A stretch of 64,000 bases of DNA from Meandrina meandrites (Eukaryota; Cnidaria; Anthozoa; Scleractinia; Meandrinidae): contig OY855913.1 of assembly GCA_963693305.1 (NCBI GenBank), forward strand, positions 9,585,201 to 9,649,200, in the 5' to 3' direction. Made by a program: the position numbers and the translations under genes. A model generated the notes under the pieces. The model had not been told where the DNA came from. It ran no database searches and was given only the letters and a program-made list of their open reading frames with translations. This document shows, in pieces, positions 1 to 13,500 of this stretch. The first letter of the stretch is position 1, and each line of letters begins with the position of its first letter.

Positions 1-1473
1 TATTTGTCCTTACAAAAGTGCTGTGCACATTAGATGCCAAATATTATAAATTATTTTATGTTACCAAATTATGCTTTTCATTGCACTTTGTATTTCTTGC
101 AAATTTTAATATGTTTAATGAGTGCTCAAATGGCTAGGAACATATTACCTTTTATTTATATTTTCAAAACACAAATTTTTCTTGGGCAATTTTATAACGT
201 CATTGTTTTAATTAACAAACTTACAAAAGTTTCAGGTAACATAGGGAACTCTATTTTTAAAATGATTGATAATGGATTTGTGTTGACAAAATTTTATTGA
301 AAAGTCTTTGACAACAGGAACATGTTTGTAAGTTGCAGTGACCTCCCAAGGCTATCATTGTATCGTCACTCTACAGGGATCAACTCTTCCAAAATGAAAA
401 TACATTTTTATTTTTTGATTCTGGGAATGTAGCCACATTTAACTTGAGAATTTAACTTGAAATCTTTAGGTTATAAATTTCCAAGAGTGATCAGGATATG
501 ATCCTTCCATTTTGTATCAGTATAATGGAACAAGTATGTAGACAGTACAGGTCACTTTTAGAGAAAGATGTCAACTTTAAAAGGAGTCTTTTATTTTGCC
601 GTTGTGTAGTTAAATTCTAAAGCCTGGTTCATGTGCAATGCAAGCACAAACACAACTGGAAGTGCATTAAAGCAAGCAGAAATACAAATGTGCAGATTGG
701 ATTTTGTTTTTCATTTTCTGCTGGCATTTTTGCACTTGCATTTGCGCAGCAGCTTCAGCTTCAACAGACCAGACGTATAACATCATAGACTGACAACAAC
801 TTTTCACTTGACTCTGAAAATAACTTGCACGCAGATTGTCAAAACGTCAGTCACCAACAATCATCGATCACACTATATGGCAAACTACTTAACTCCTGGG
901 TCCAAACCATTTGCTAAATTTGAAAGTGTAAACAATTGCAAATGCAAGCAGCTACTTCAGATAGTCAAGTGCGTGGAGTTTCGGCTTATGTTGTTCTCTG
1001 AGAGCTTTCTTCAGCTAGCTTGAAGGTGGAAGGAAAACAGGGCTCAATTTAGATGGCTTGAGCCTTGTCCATTGGGCAAGCGAGACTGACAAGTAACTTT
1101 GTCTTACCCAGCAAGAAAATTTATTTTTCCCGGATGGTTAGATGGCACTTTTTTGAGCCCTCAGACCATCACTGTATATTACACGTAACTTTTTTGTTAT
1201 TTGCTAAAGTTGAGAAGCCAATAACCTTTCCTCAATTGAAAATAAAACTACATGCATATTATATTTGCTATATAATAAAATTACAAATGTAACAAGTCAT
1301 TTTGACTAATATGTAATGTTTTCCAGTTGCTTCTTTAGTTAGAGTCGCCTCAATGGCAAAAACACAAACACAAATTTGAATATGAGTCCTAACAAAATTT
1401 ATGTGAAATCTGTCCTCTGTTTATTATCAGTAGTAGAAAGATAAATTAATTTGCATCAATTTGTACAATACAG
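1..1473. other. Non-coding leader, probably RIMBP intron
   Basis: AT-rich sequence with only short, low-complexity open frames. It ends in a splice acceptor (AG at 1472-1473), so it is most simply the intron before the first visible RIMBP exon. No exon with good splice sites and coiled-coil coding was seen here; the true 5' exons should lie outside the window. Confidence 0.55.
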
Positions 1474-1572
1474 CCCCTTGTGAAGAAGGACAAAGAGCGA
1501 GAATTAAAGAAGAAAAATGCTGAGCTACAATCAAAGGTGGAAAGCCTGGAAAGGAAGTGTGCAGTATTAGAG
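1474..1572 (+). CDS. RIMBP: RIMBP exon a (coiled coil)
   Basis: 99 nt, phase 0 at both ends, acceptor ATACAG and donor GTTAAT. It encodes 33 highly charged residues (begins [18 protein letters not shown]), a coiled-coil heptad segment. First exon visible in the window. Confidence 0.85.
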
Positions 1573-4500
1573 GTTAATTTCTATTTTCCTACTATGATTA
1601 TACAGTGAACATTAGCCATTTTGGTGTTGCTAAAGACTACAAGATTCATTTTCCAAAGAACATAATTTTCATTGTTTACAAACACCAATACAGCCTAATG
1701 ACTACAAGATTCATTTCCCAAAGAATGCAATTTTCATTTTTTACAAACGCCAATATGGCTGCCATGAAAACGCTGTATTGACCAACTTGTTTGGTTTGTT
1801 ACAGTGTATATCTTCTTCCACACCTTTGTTTAATTATACTAAAGATACAATGTTCATGTACCTGGTCTTATCTTAATTCTGAAAAAAAAGAACAGAGGGT
1901 GTTCATGTTTTTATCAGAATTGAAATTCAGGTTACATTGTAATAATCAGATCAAAAGTGTTCTCAAACAAGGACATTTCTCAACATAACACCAAATTCTC
2001 CCTGCTAGTACTTGAGAAAATGTATGCAGATCTGTATCGAGAATTTGTGTGTTGAAATGATAAAATGGTGACTTGCAACTTTTAACATAGCCTGTGAGAG
2101 TAAACGACTTTTTCAGCTTGAGTTTCACCTGCCGAGAAAAGGTCTTTTCTTGGTGGGTGAAACTCGAGCCGAAAAAGCAGTCTGCTCTCGCATGCTACTT
2201 TTAACAATGAGTGTAGATTTTTCCCCTTGCTATGTCAGCTTTCAGTACAGACTTGTTTTTAATCTGTGTTTCTTTCAATAAATATATTTTTCAATGTTTT
2301 TTTTTTCCTTTTAGAAAGAGGCATCAAAGAGTGGTAACCTAAAAGCGACTTTCATGGCGGAGGAAAAGATAAAGAAACTAAAGAAGAGGAACTCTGAACT
2401 GGTATCCATTGCACGGCAACTTGAGGACAAGGCAAAGAAACTTCAAGAGGAAAAAGTTGTCGCTCAAGTATGTATTGTAAGGGATTCTTATTATCCATCT
2501 CAAATGACCGTGGATAAGAGTTAAAAATCACCCTGCTTTACACACTGTTGGTTTTATCTGTTGGTTTTATTTGATTATGTGATACCAGTTTATTTTTGCT
2601 TGCGTGTTTGTGTATGTATCAATGTAGAGGCCATGCCAGGGTAAATTCCAACTAGCATCATGGCCAAAAACTAGCAACAGCACTTAGAATGAAATTGTGA
2701 CGAAAGACATTATGGCCCGTTTGTGCCAAAATTCTGACAGCAACATCAAGCGATGTAAAGTACCATAAAACACCGTCATAGGACATTTTTAAATTCAGAC
2801 AAGCAACACCCCGTCCCCCAGCCCCACCCCCTGGCAGGGCCTCAGTGTAGCCATTCAGTGATGTATTTTTGTATAATTTTTGCGTTTCTCAGAAATTAGC
2901 CGAAGAAAACAACTCAAGCAATGCAGGTGCTGAACACATGAAGAAGATGTATGCAAGACAGAGAGCTAAGGATCTTGCGGAACATGCAAAATCCTTGATG
3001 TCAAAGGAGAAGGAATTAGAGGAACTGAGGAGACAGATGGCATCACAACAGAATGATCAAGTTTTACCGGTAGGGATCATGACATAAAGTTTAAACGAAT
3101 AGAGAATGTTTGCCTCAAACTCCCCAAACAGGAATTAAGGGTTGTCAAACAGTTTTTAAGTAGGCTCTACTGTTGGAGTATGTGGCTGATTTTGCCGCCT
3201 TTTATTAAAAAAATAGACAAATAGCCTAGCAGAGTAGCTGGCCAAGATCATGAAGTAGTTGGCTGATTTTGCCATCTTTTACATAAGAAGATTTGTGTTC
3301 AAGTTAAAATTGTAGTGTTTTGCGTGACGCTACTGCATGTCAACATACATTGTATTGTTTAGCCATTTTCTATCTCTCTTATAAAACTAATATGAAAAAT
3401 TTAAGAAGATGACATAGCCATGTTGACATAACTTGATTATGCCATCCAAATCAGAGTACAGGGAAAATGAGAAAGTTGACTTTCTTTTAAATTGTTTTTT
3501 GACTGATATTGAGCCAGATATCCTTGTGTTGATAGCAATGTTAGTATCTTTGCTTCGCCAATAAGTCAACACTAATTCTCCCCGCTTATCACCACACGTT
3601 ACTTCCAAAGTCACGTCTGAAAATTTGGTAGTGCATCAAGTCAGACAAGATCACCTGATTGGCAAGTTTCTTCTTTTTGTCGTCACCTGTCAACTAGATA
3701 ATGTGATTCAGTAATGAGAAATTACATGTGATCATTCATAATCTGAATTGAAATGGTTAACCCTGAAAGAAATATACTGTACAGTCCTATACCTCCCAGC
3801 CAATTTTAGTGCCAGAACAATATATATAACACACATGGGAAATATTGCTTACATACTTTCCCATTCTGGTATTTGTAACATGGTGCAAATATAATCAGAA
3901 ACATGGAAAGGAAGTTTTGGTTTACTCTTGGTTTCTCTGAGTTAACACTCTAGCCTCAAGGATCCTTAACCTTGGTGATGGCATGCCGCTGTAAGAATTG
4001 GTATTAACATATCAAGTGACAAGGAGGTGCTTTTGTTCTAAGTGCTATTTTTATTGCACCAAGAATGCATCCTGTCGGCTTGAAAAGTGGTTATTATTCA
4101 AAGCATGCTAAATTTAATCATTCGGGTCCAGAGGAAGCCATGTTGAAACATCGTAAGAAAGCTAGGGAGAGTAACCTTGTCTTGCCAAACTCCAAGCAAG
4201 AGGTACATGTATGAATGGCTTCTTGTTGTTGTACAACTGTTGAATGATTAGTGATCAGTGGCAAAGGTTTTTATGTGGTCAGTGATTCTAATCTAGGCAG
4301 ATCTAAGAAGTCCATGAGCAATGCAAATTTCATTTAGTTTTTATTTACATGTTTCTGCAATAAGATCCTTGAATGCATGTGGTTTGAAACCAAGAAGTGG
4401 TAAAACATGAATTATTTGATGTGTTAAACAGTGTAATTGCTTATTGAAACATTTTACACTCTTTATTTTAAATTAATGGTCGAAATGATCATTGGAGAAA

Positions 4501-7500
4501 AGTCTAGAGAAGTGTCACCAATATAGGAAAATTGTTTTTCTTGTGGGAAAGTTAAGCTCTATGTGTATTATAAGAAGATCATCATTTTGTTTTGTGTTGT
4601 CTAAAGTGCCTCTCCATCGGTTTAGGGTTAGGATGGATGAGGTTTTATTCTTGTGAAAAATCATGAGAGCCAAAGCACAAAAACCTAAATATTTACATAA
4701 TATATATGTGCATTCTGAACAGTAGTGATATCCATCTGGTTTGAAATTCCGATGAATTGTTGCAGTACCAAAATTTTAAAATTAGAAACATCAGATCTTA
4801 ATTGGTCTTTATGCTGTACTGTACAGAAAGCTCTTTACAATAAATTTGACCAGCTCAGTGTGATCTCTAGGATATTGGGACAAAATTCATCCATTGGTTT
4901 TGTTCAGGGTTTTTCTTTCCACATACACTCTGGGTTATCTGTAATCCCTAACTGATTATTGTATCTATCCTAAGCTTATTTGCAATGGCCTTTTTGCCAT
5001 TTCTTCATATTTCTTTGAATTTTGCCACAACTTGTGTGTTGTATTTTTTTTTTATCTGGGCTGTCCAATGAGAAAGGTCTGTAGAAGCAATTTAGTCTTG
5101 ATAAGACTAAATATGGTAATTACACTGCAATCATTTTGCAACAAACCTGCATCTTTGGTCAGTTTAAATGCCTACAGTTATTTCACAGACAAAAAGTACT
5201 GCAGTACATGTATATACATGTATGTTTGTATGAGGTTGCAGTTCAAAAACGTATTTATTCAATAAAATAATGCTTTGTCCTCTTTATTGCTTACAGAAGG
5301 CAAAAGTTGAAGAACTCCAATCAATCATACGTCAATCAGCCAAGGAAAGACTGTGGTTAGAGAGGCAAATTTCAAATGGCGATTCTTCTCGCACTCCTAG
5401 TCCTCAAGTACTGGCAGGAGATCTTGCGGCAGAAATTAAGAAAAAGACAGAGAGACTTAACATGTTAGAAGACGAAAACAATAACTTAAAATCTTCAATG
5501 GAACAACTGCAAAAGGCTGAGGCTGAAAGTTTGAAACTGGTAAGGCTGCCAAGTATTACAAATTCAGTGGTTTAGAAATACGAGTCGCTGCAGGTAGAAT
5601 TTTCGAAACGTTCATAATGGTAATAAGTATTCTTAATTATTGTTTATTTTCTAGTCTCGGGTAAGCAATATTTTTAAACTTGTTTTTATTTCTTCTGTTT
5701 CTGGAAGGTGATCTTACAATACAAGTCACCTAATCCAGTTTAAAACTTTCAAAAACAATTTTGATAATTACCATATAAAAGGTGTTGGAGACGATTAATG
5801 GAGGGTTAAGTGTTTGACTCAAAATGGAAGCGACTAAATACAATGAAAAGTGTGTGTAAATATCGATCGTTATATAGTGTACTGCTAGTACATATAGATT
5901 TCTGAGCTAAGCTTCACTTTTTTAAGTTTCAAAGACTAGTTTCATGTCTGTTGAAATTCTAGTCACCACAGAGTCAATTCATTCTTATTTCTTATAGTTA
6001 GACACTGTTGGTATTGTGATATTTATGATACTGGACAGAATTCTTCCCCTTCAAGTAGTATACCGGTATTTCAAGTTGTTTTTTACCACAGTCCGTATTA
6101 ATTTTGAAATTTGGAATGTACAGTAGTTTGTTAAAATAAAGAAGACTGATGCGATTAGTCTGATCTTGGTCTAGCTTAAAAATATTACTAATTATATCAG
6201 TTTACCTTGCATGGTTATATTATTAGAAAATAATTAAAAACATTTGGTTATAATATCTGGCTGCTGGAAGGATTAAGGTTGTGGTTTACGTGTACACAAA
6301 AAGCTTTTTTTTGTGGAGACAATATCTTTCTCAAGCCTTTTCAAGTGTTAAATATTATGTCCAATTCATATCAGTGATTGAAAAATAAAATAAATGCCTG
6401 AGGTATTAACCATTGTTTAAATAATAGTATAGTTAAATTTGAAGCGGCTTGTGGAGCATAACACTTTGATCTAAAGTTACCAGGGAGATATTTTCAATGT
6501 TACTGGTATTCATCCTCGAGGTGAATAAATTTGTTATAGTCTAACTTTGCTTAGACTGATCAAAGCTTGTCACCTTTTAAATGCCTTACAGCATCCAAAA
6601 TGTTTGTTTTGTCCTGTGCTAGTTGAAAAAATCAAAATATCCGCTACACCTGTTTTGGCTAGTACTGTAAATTGTATGCTTAGGAGAGTAGATTTTGAGT
6701 GCTACTTTTTTTTTTCTTCAAATATTTACCATTCTGCTGGTGGATTTTGCTTATTAATTATTCATTTACCAGGGGAACCCTTCTTGCAGATGCATGTTAA
6801 TATTGGTGCTTGCTGCTGGGAACGTGTGAAAGTAATGAAGGATGCTATTTTTGCAGGCAGAGGAACTCAAGGAAAAGGAAAATGAAAACCACAAGCTTGT
6901 GAAGGACTTGGAGGAGAAACAGACAAGATGCTCAAAACTGGTAATTCTTCTGTCCTCATTATGCTGGCAATCTCCATCCACCATTCAAAGGCTTAGTTGG
7001 CTATTTAATAGTACACCAGCACAAAACGCTATCAAGTTAATCACATTAATACTAGCAACATTGTTTTACACCATATAATGCCTGGTTTGGATCTTTCAGT
7101 TTCAATTTACCAACAGTATTTTCCCTTGATAAACCTACCTGTAAGCATGTACGTGTGCACATATGTGTAATTGGGCAGCCACAAAATCATAATGCTTTTG
7201 AATCCCCAGTGTGATGTTTCATTTAAATACGATGTCTGCTTATTATTTTGTGTGGAAGGCTGTGGTTTAATTGCCCATTAAAAAGTCTTTTTATCGGTGA
7301 AGCACCAAGCTCTCATTAGTTATAAGAAGGGTAGAAAATAATTGAACGTGTCATAAACAAATAGAGCATTCCACAAGCAGGTCATATTGTTTACATTATT
7401 ACATGCACCTCATAAAAGCCTTACAAATTGAAGAATTTTTAAGACGAGTTACATTAATTTAATAACTGTGGTGGCTTGTGTGAAAGGCATGTTAATACAG

Positions 7501-10500
7501 GTAAGTTTATTGTATTAAACAAAACTTAAGATATTTTATTATTTTGCAGTTGTCTAATTCCAAGAGAACTCTAAGGCTATAGGCATTTTTTAATTAAAGT
7601 GCAGCACTTTCAATGTGCCAAAAAAAGTAAATGTCATGTGGCATGATCAGGCTAGAGTAAACTCTGATCGCAGATTCAGTTTGTATTCAGTGCAAGAATA
7701 GTAATATTCCCTCCAAGCCAGTTTGATTTTTATTTCCCTCTGTTGTAGATTTTGATAATAAATTTGAGACAATGGAAAATAAAAATCAAATGAAACTGGT
7801 TTGAAAAATTTTAACCAAAAATAAATTTAAACCACAATATGTGCATTTATCTTGCAGGGTCAACATTATTTTAAAACACTATAAATCACATTGAATTAAA
7901 TCATCTTCTTTATTCCAAAATCTTTTTTTCCTTAGACTGAAACCTGAAACAATTTTAATTGGCATTCAGTTTTACTTATCCATATTAAAAGGAAATTATG
8001 TTACAAGTTTAAAAAATCGTTTAAATGAGCATTCTAGTTTTTGTTCTTTTCTTCTTTACCTTATTATATCCAGCCATTCATTTATTGATCAATGACTACA
8101 TCTTTTTTACATGTAGTTATAAAATAATATGTACGTGTACTGGCTTTAGCTGTTTCGGTTTCCACATTAATCAATATTTCGCTTTAATCAGGAACACGAA
8201 AGGGAAAGATTTGCTGCCAAGTGTACAATGCTGCAGAAGAAGAACGCTGAAATGGGCAAGAGGATGACCGAACTGGAAGAGGTAAAAGTCACTGTTGGTG
8301 TTAAACCTGTGTTTCGTTGGAAATTCCTTGATCAGTTTGCAGACTCACTGAGCAAGGGATTCTTAACTTCTTAACAAAGCAGTATTTAACTGAGGAAATG
8401 CATAAACAGCAACTGAGGAAGTGAACAATTCATTACAGTCAACTCTCTCTTAATAGACATCTCTAAAACGCTCAGCAGCTGATTTTGATCCCGTCCCTGC
8501 CATTTTTTAGTCATTTTAATTTAACTAAACTACCTAAAGACAGACACCTTTCTAAGATGGACAGTTGGAGCTGGTCCCAAAGGTGCCTGTTTTAGAGAGA
8601 GTTGACTGTGCTTGCATTTTGAGTAACTATTTTTGTTCATTTTCACATAAAGGAAACCCTTGTTAATACTTTTAAAAACTGATATTTATCCCATGTAATT
8701 AATACAAATTTTTATGCTGTTATTTGCTGCAGATGGAAGAGGAATTTGGAAATTTAAAGGACAAACTAGAGGTGTCAGATGTGAAGTGTGGCTTGCTGAC
8801 TGATGAATGTAACAAATTAAAACACCAGTTGGAAGGACTTCTTCAAGTCAAAGAGGTGAGAACATAGACTTATCTTTTGATCTTTGTCCATTTTAAAGGC
8901 AGGGGGAGAGGAGAAAGGATAAGGGAGAGGGAGGGTGGGATGGATGAGAGAGGGTAGGGTAGGGCAAGGGGGAGAAGGAGTTAACATGTATCCTCCTTGA
9001 CATCATTTAGGCCTGATACTTATCCCAATGTTGCATTGTTGAGCAAGACACTGTACTCTCACAGTGCTTAGCTACTCACTCAGTTGTTCATGTATGAAAT
9101 CCGGAGAACTACAACCACAGACAAGAGTGTTGGGAAGCTTTCTACTTTAGTTCCACCCCCTCCCCCTCCTCTATTCAATGTTGAGCTAAGAGCAACCTTA
9201 CTTGCACAAGATCATAAAAGTGAGGTTCCAACATTGATAGGGGGTCCTAAAACAGTACAGCATTGGTGTTTGCTAAGTTGGATTCAAAACTCACTGTGAT
9301 CGGGACAGTATATTTTTACAACCTTCCCAACTACTTTTGTTTGTGGTTGTAGCTAGTGAATTGTTAAAGGAGCTCACTGACAAAATATTTGGGGTAGTCT
9401 GCAATAAACTAAGATCTCTTCCAAGAGGTGCAGCATGCTATTCCTTCTAGTCTTTTCATGCTATAGGAACTGGAATCTGTCAAGTTTATAGGCTAGGATA
9501 TTTTTGCAGTGCAGCGGCAAATAATACTCTTCTATTTCTGAACAGGATCTAAAGACAATGGAGCAACAAAAGAAGATGATAGAAAATGAACATCTTACCA
9601 GCCTTGAAAAGCTAAAGGAGAGAGAAGAGGAGATTAGACAACTACACAAGGTACAATGTAATAATTGTGGCTTCAAGTTTTTTCAGCCAAAGTGCTCCTT
9701 TTCCACTATTTCAGAGTTCTATGATCAATCCTGAGGAGTGGCCAAGGTGTTTTGCAGTTCACCCTTCAATTCGCAACCATGATAAAAATCTACAAGTAAT
9801 TTCTTGTTACAATCATATCAATTCACTGCCAAGCAGATGGGTGATGCAAATAATTCGACCAGATCACTGCTGACAACATGCCTCTGTTTATACAGATTCA
9901 AGAAGAAGCTAACCGAGCGCATGAGATGGCTGTAACTTCCTTAGAAGACACTGTGCGTAGTTTGGAACAGAAGTGTATTGATGCTGAAGAAAATAATATC
10001 AACCTTAAAAAGGAGATGGAGGAACTGAAAGAGTTTGAAAAAGCCAGTATCAGGAAAAGTGAGCAAAACTGTCACAAGTCGACTCAAACTGCATGCGAAA
10101 TATCACACAAGGAGATTCAAACTGTGGTAGAAAATGAAGGTATAAATTTCTTTTTTTTAAGTTGAAATAAAAGATCAACCTTATAGTGGGGAAAAAACTT
10201 AAATTTGTTGTTTGGGAAACTTACTCAATAACTTACTCAATCAGCCAGTCTGTCCGTCAGTCAGTCAGTCTGTCTGTCTTTCCATCCATCCGTCCATCTA
10301 TCTGTCCGTCCGTCTATCCGTCCGTCAGTCTCCCTGTCCATCAGTCAGTCAATCAGTCCATCAGTCAGTCCATCCATCAGTCAGTCAGTCCGTCAGTCAA
10401 TCAGTCAGTCCTTCTGGTGCCCCGATGGCACATAATTATATACATATAATGCGTTCACAAGACAGTGCCACTGGCTTTGGTTCTAAACCCGCTGTTTCGA

Positions 10501-13500
10501 AAGAAAGATTGCTTTCTTGTAGTTCCTTTTGCATTGCCCTCCTCCAGGTCTCCTTTGGGTGAACACAATTTCTCTTACACCTGAGTTCTGCATAGTCTGA
10601 CAGTAAGATGGAAACAAATAAAAATATTGGTTATTAATTTGTACTTGTCTTAGAAATGCTGTTTTATCGATTTCTGTAAAAGTACCAACAAATTATTAGA
10701 ACTTACATGAAAAAATAATTGTATGGTAATCAGTAATTATTTCTGGGGCTGATAAAGTAGAGTAGTTACTATTATAAAATGTTCGAGTAATTGTGTGCGC
10801 TGTGATTGGTCATTTCGAGTTCATTATAGCTCCATAAAGCACGCTGCTTACGTCACGCGTGTGCTTGATCATGATATAATGCACGCTGCTTACGTAATGA
10901 GTTTGAGTGCGCGCTATTTCCTTAGCATTTTATAAAAGAAATAAAAAACTTCATCCTCATGCATTGTTGAGTAATATAAGCACTTGGGAATTTTTAAGAA
11001 CACTCGAGAAGTGCGAGAAACACTCGGCTGCGCCTCGTGCTTCTCTATGCACTTCTCTCATGTTCTTAAAAATCCCCGTGTGCTTATATAACTCAACAAT
11101 GCACTCTGATGCGTTTTTTATTTCTTTAATAAAATATTGTTTAGAGCAGTTCTATTAGCTGAGTCTATATTTATCTAAGTATTGTTCTCTGTACAATCCA
11201 CAGGTGGCAAACCATTACTTGGAGTAAGTTCCCAATCACCTCATCTCTCACCTCACAAACCTTCCAACGAGAGCACAAATGCATTTTCCTCTCACATCAC
11301 TCCAACCAAATCTGTTACAAACGAATCAAAGGTCGAGTCTCCCCACATCTCCTTGGAGAAACAACAACCTGAAATGGAAGTGAAGCCAGGCAGTAAGGGT
11401 GCGTCAGAGACAGCAGCTGAGTCAGAGGATATCTTGGACGTACTGGCTTTAAGGATTGATCAGCTTGCGGCGTCGGATAGTGAGGATGATTTATTTAGTG
11501 GTATGTTGCTGCCAGTTTATGAGTCACACAAATGCATGATTTGTTGTGTAGAGTTAGTCATTATTAAGGGGGGAGACTCTTAACTACAGATCTGGAGCAG
11601 TTGCTAAGGAATGGCTGAAACTGTATTTTGAAGCAAGCGATTTTGAAGCTTTTTGTAACGCTAAATGGTGAATTTTGTTTGGGGGTACACCTGATTTGAA
11701 AAATATAACATTGCGTGTGCGAAACTAGTGCCAGTCCCAAACCGCGCGTTAGAATTTAAAATCCCTAAAACTCCACGGAAACAAGGTAAAGTTCCGATTT
11801 CTCTTACGAATCAGAGATAATGTAGCCGTCTTTATAATCTGACGTATGCTTTTACCATTTACACGAAAAAAGGAAACGCTACTGATGAAAGTCTGTAAAT
11901 ATGAGTGTACGTTAGCCCATAAATCTTATAGTAATGCGAATTTCATGAAAACGATACGTCACATTACGCATGTGGACGTTCTTTACCTATTGACGCTCAT
12001 TTTAATTTTAAAATCTATCCGCCGTTTGAGTTTTAGGGTTTATTCTGTGCTGGTCACGTGACGTGCAAAAAGCTTATCTGTATGAGGTTTTGTTTCCAAA
12101 ATATAGCAATTAGAAACCTGCCTTAGAAACAAATTGGTAGTTAAGAGTCACCCCCCTTAAAGTGTTGAGATACGGGAGTTACAAATCTGCTGATTGGTGT
12201 GGCTCTGATCCAAATGTAATTTCATCACTCTCTTTAATTTATCTCTGTAGAAAAAGCCTACCAAGATCAAACAATTAATGACCAAGAAGACAGCAAATCC
12301 AAGAAGCCTGAACTGGACCTTGATGACTTGGCAAAGCGCATTAATCAGGTCGCCATTGGTGACGATACCAGCAGCTCTATCAGCACAAGGGATAGAGACT
12401 GCAGTGACGCCAGTCAGGACATGACGAGCATGGCTGAAGGAGATATGGGTGATCTGGAGGATAACCAACCCGACAGCTCTGCTCCTGAGGATGAACAGGC
12501 AGACCATTCACCACAGCTACCTATTGGTAAGTGTGATAATAATAAAATAAAATTCTCCATCCCTGAATTCTATTCCATACATTTTGCATCGCTATTCCAA
12601 GATGGATTTGGTTCTTGGAAGTGCCTCTCACCACTACACCATCCCTGCATCTCCCCTGCTAAGTTAAGGTTATGAAATTTTTTTTTTATCTCTTCCAGGT
12701 AAACTGAATGTGCATAATGCCAAGCCAGTGAGCAGTGAACAGATATCAGCAGGAAACAATAGCAAACCTAGTGTGGAGGAGGATGGACTAGACAACAGAT
12801 ACCTGGAGGGTGATTACAGTGAAGTGGATCCAGCAATACTTGAAAAGCTGGCTGTGTATATAGCGAGATACAGTTACGACCCTGTGCAGCACTCACCAAA
12901 TGAGAATCCTGAGATGGAACTCGCATTCCAGGCTGGGGATTACCTGTATGTGTTTGGAGAGATGGATGAGGTAAGAGAATGAACATGTGTCTAGTAGTAG
13001 GAAGGTGATTGAACTTAGGTCCCCTGTTTTATTAGTCAAAATGAGTCTTAAAGCGCATTTACACGACAGAGAAAATTGGGTACGGACTCGTCAAAACATA
13101 GGCACGCTAAGCGTGCAGGAGTTATTTTTTCAATTGATTGGGTGGCTTGGGGTAGAACTGGGTGTCAGTCCTGTTAGGATGGTTTATTTCATGGGTTGAG
13201 CTATTTGTGCATGGTTCATGTGCACGGTCCATCGCACCGACTAAGAGCTACTTTTGGAAAAATAACTCAAAAACAATTTAAGAAGAAATTGTGCAAATGT
13301 ACTAAAATTAGGCTGCTTTCCCTTGTAAATATGACTATGGTGTCGAACCATACTGTTGAAGACAAAAAATACGTCAGTAATTTCTTCAAACGTAAACAGA
13401 AAAAAATATCTGGTAGTCACTTTTAAGGTTACCTTGTTTAACTATCCATCCCCTTTCATTCCAAGCCGAAAGAAAACCGCTAAGTACATCAAAACATGGA

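Noticed and set aside
10186..10562. Two overlapping Ser/Val/Gln-Pro repeat proteins
   Set aside because: They are translations of a tetranucleotide microsatellite in two frames.
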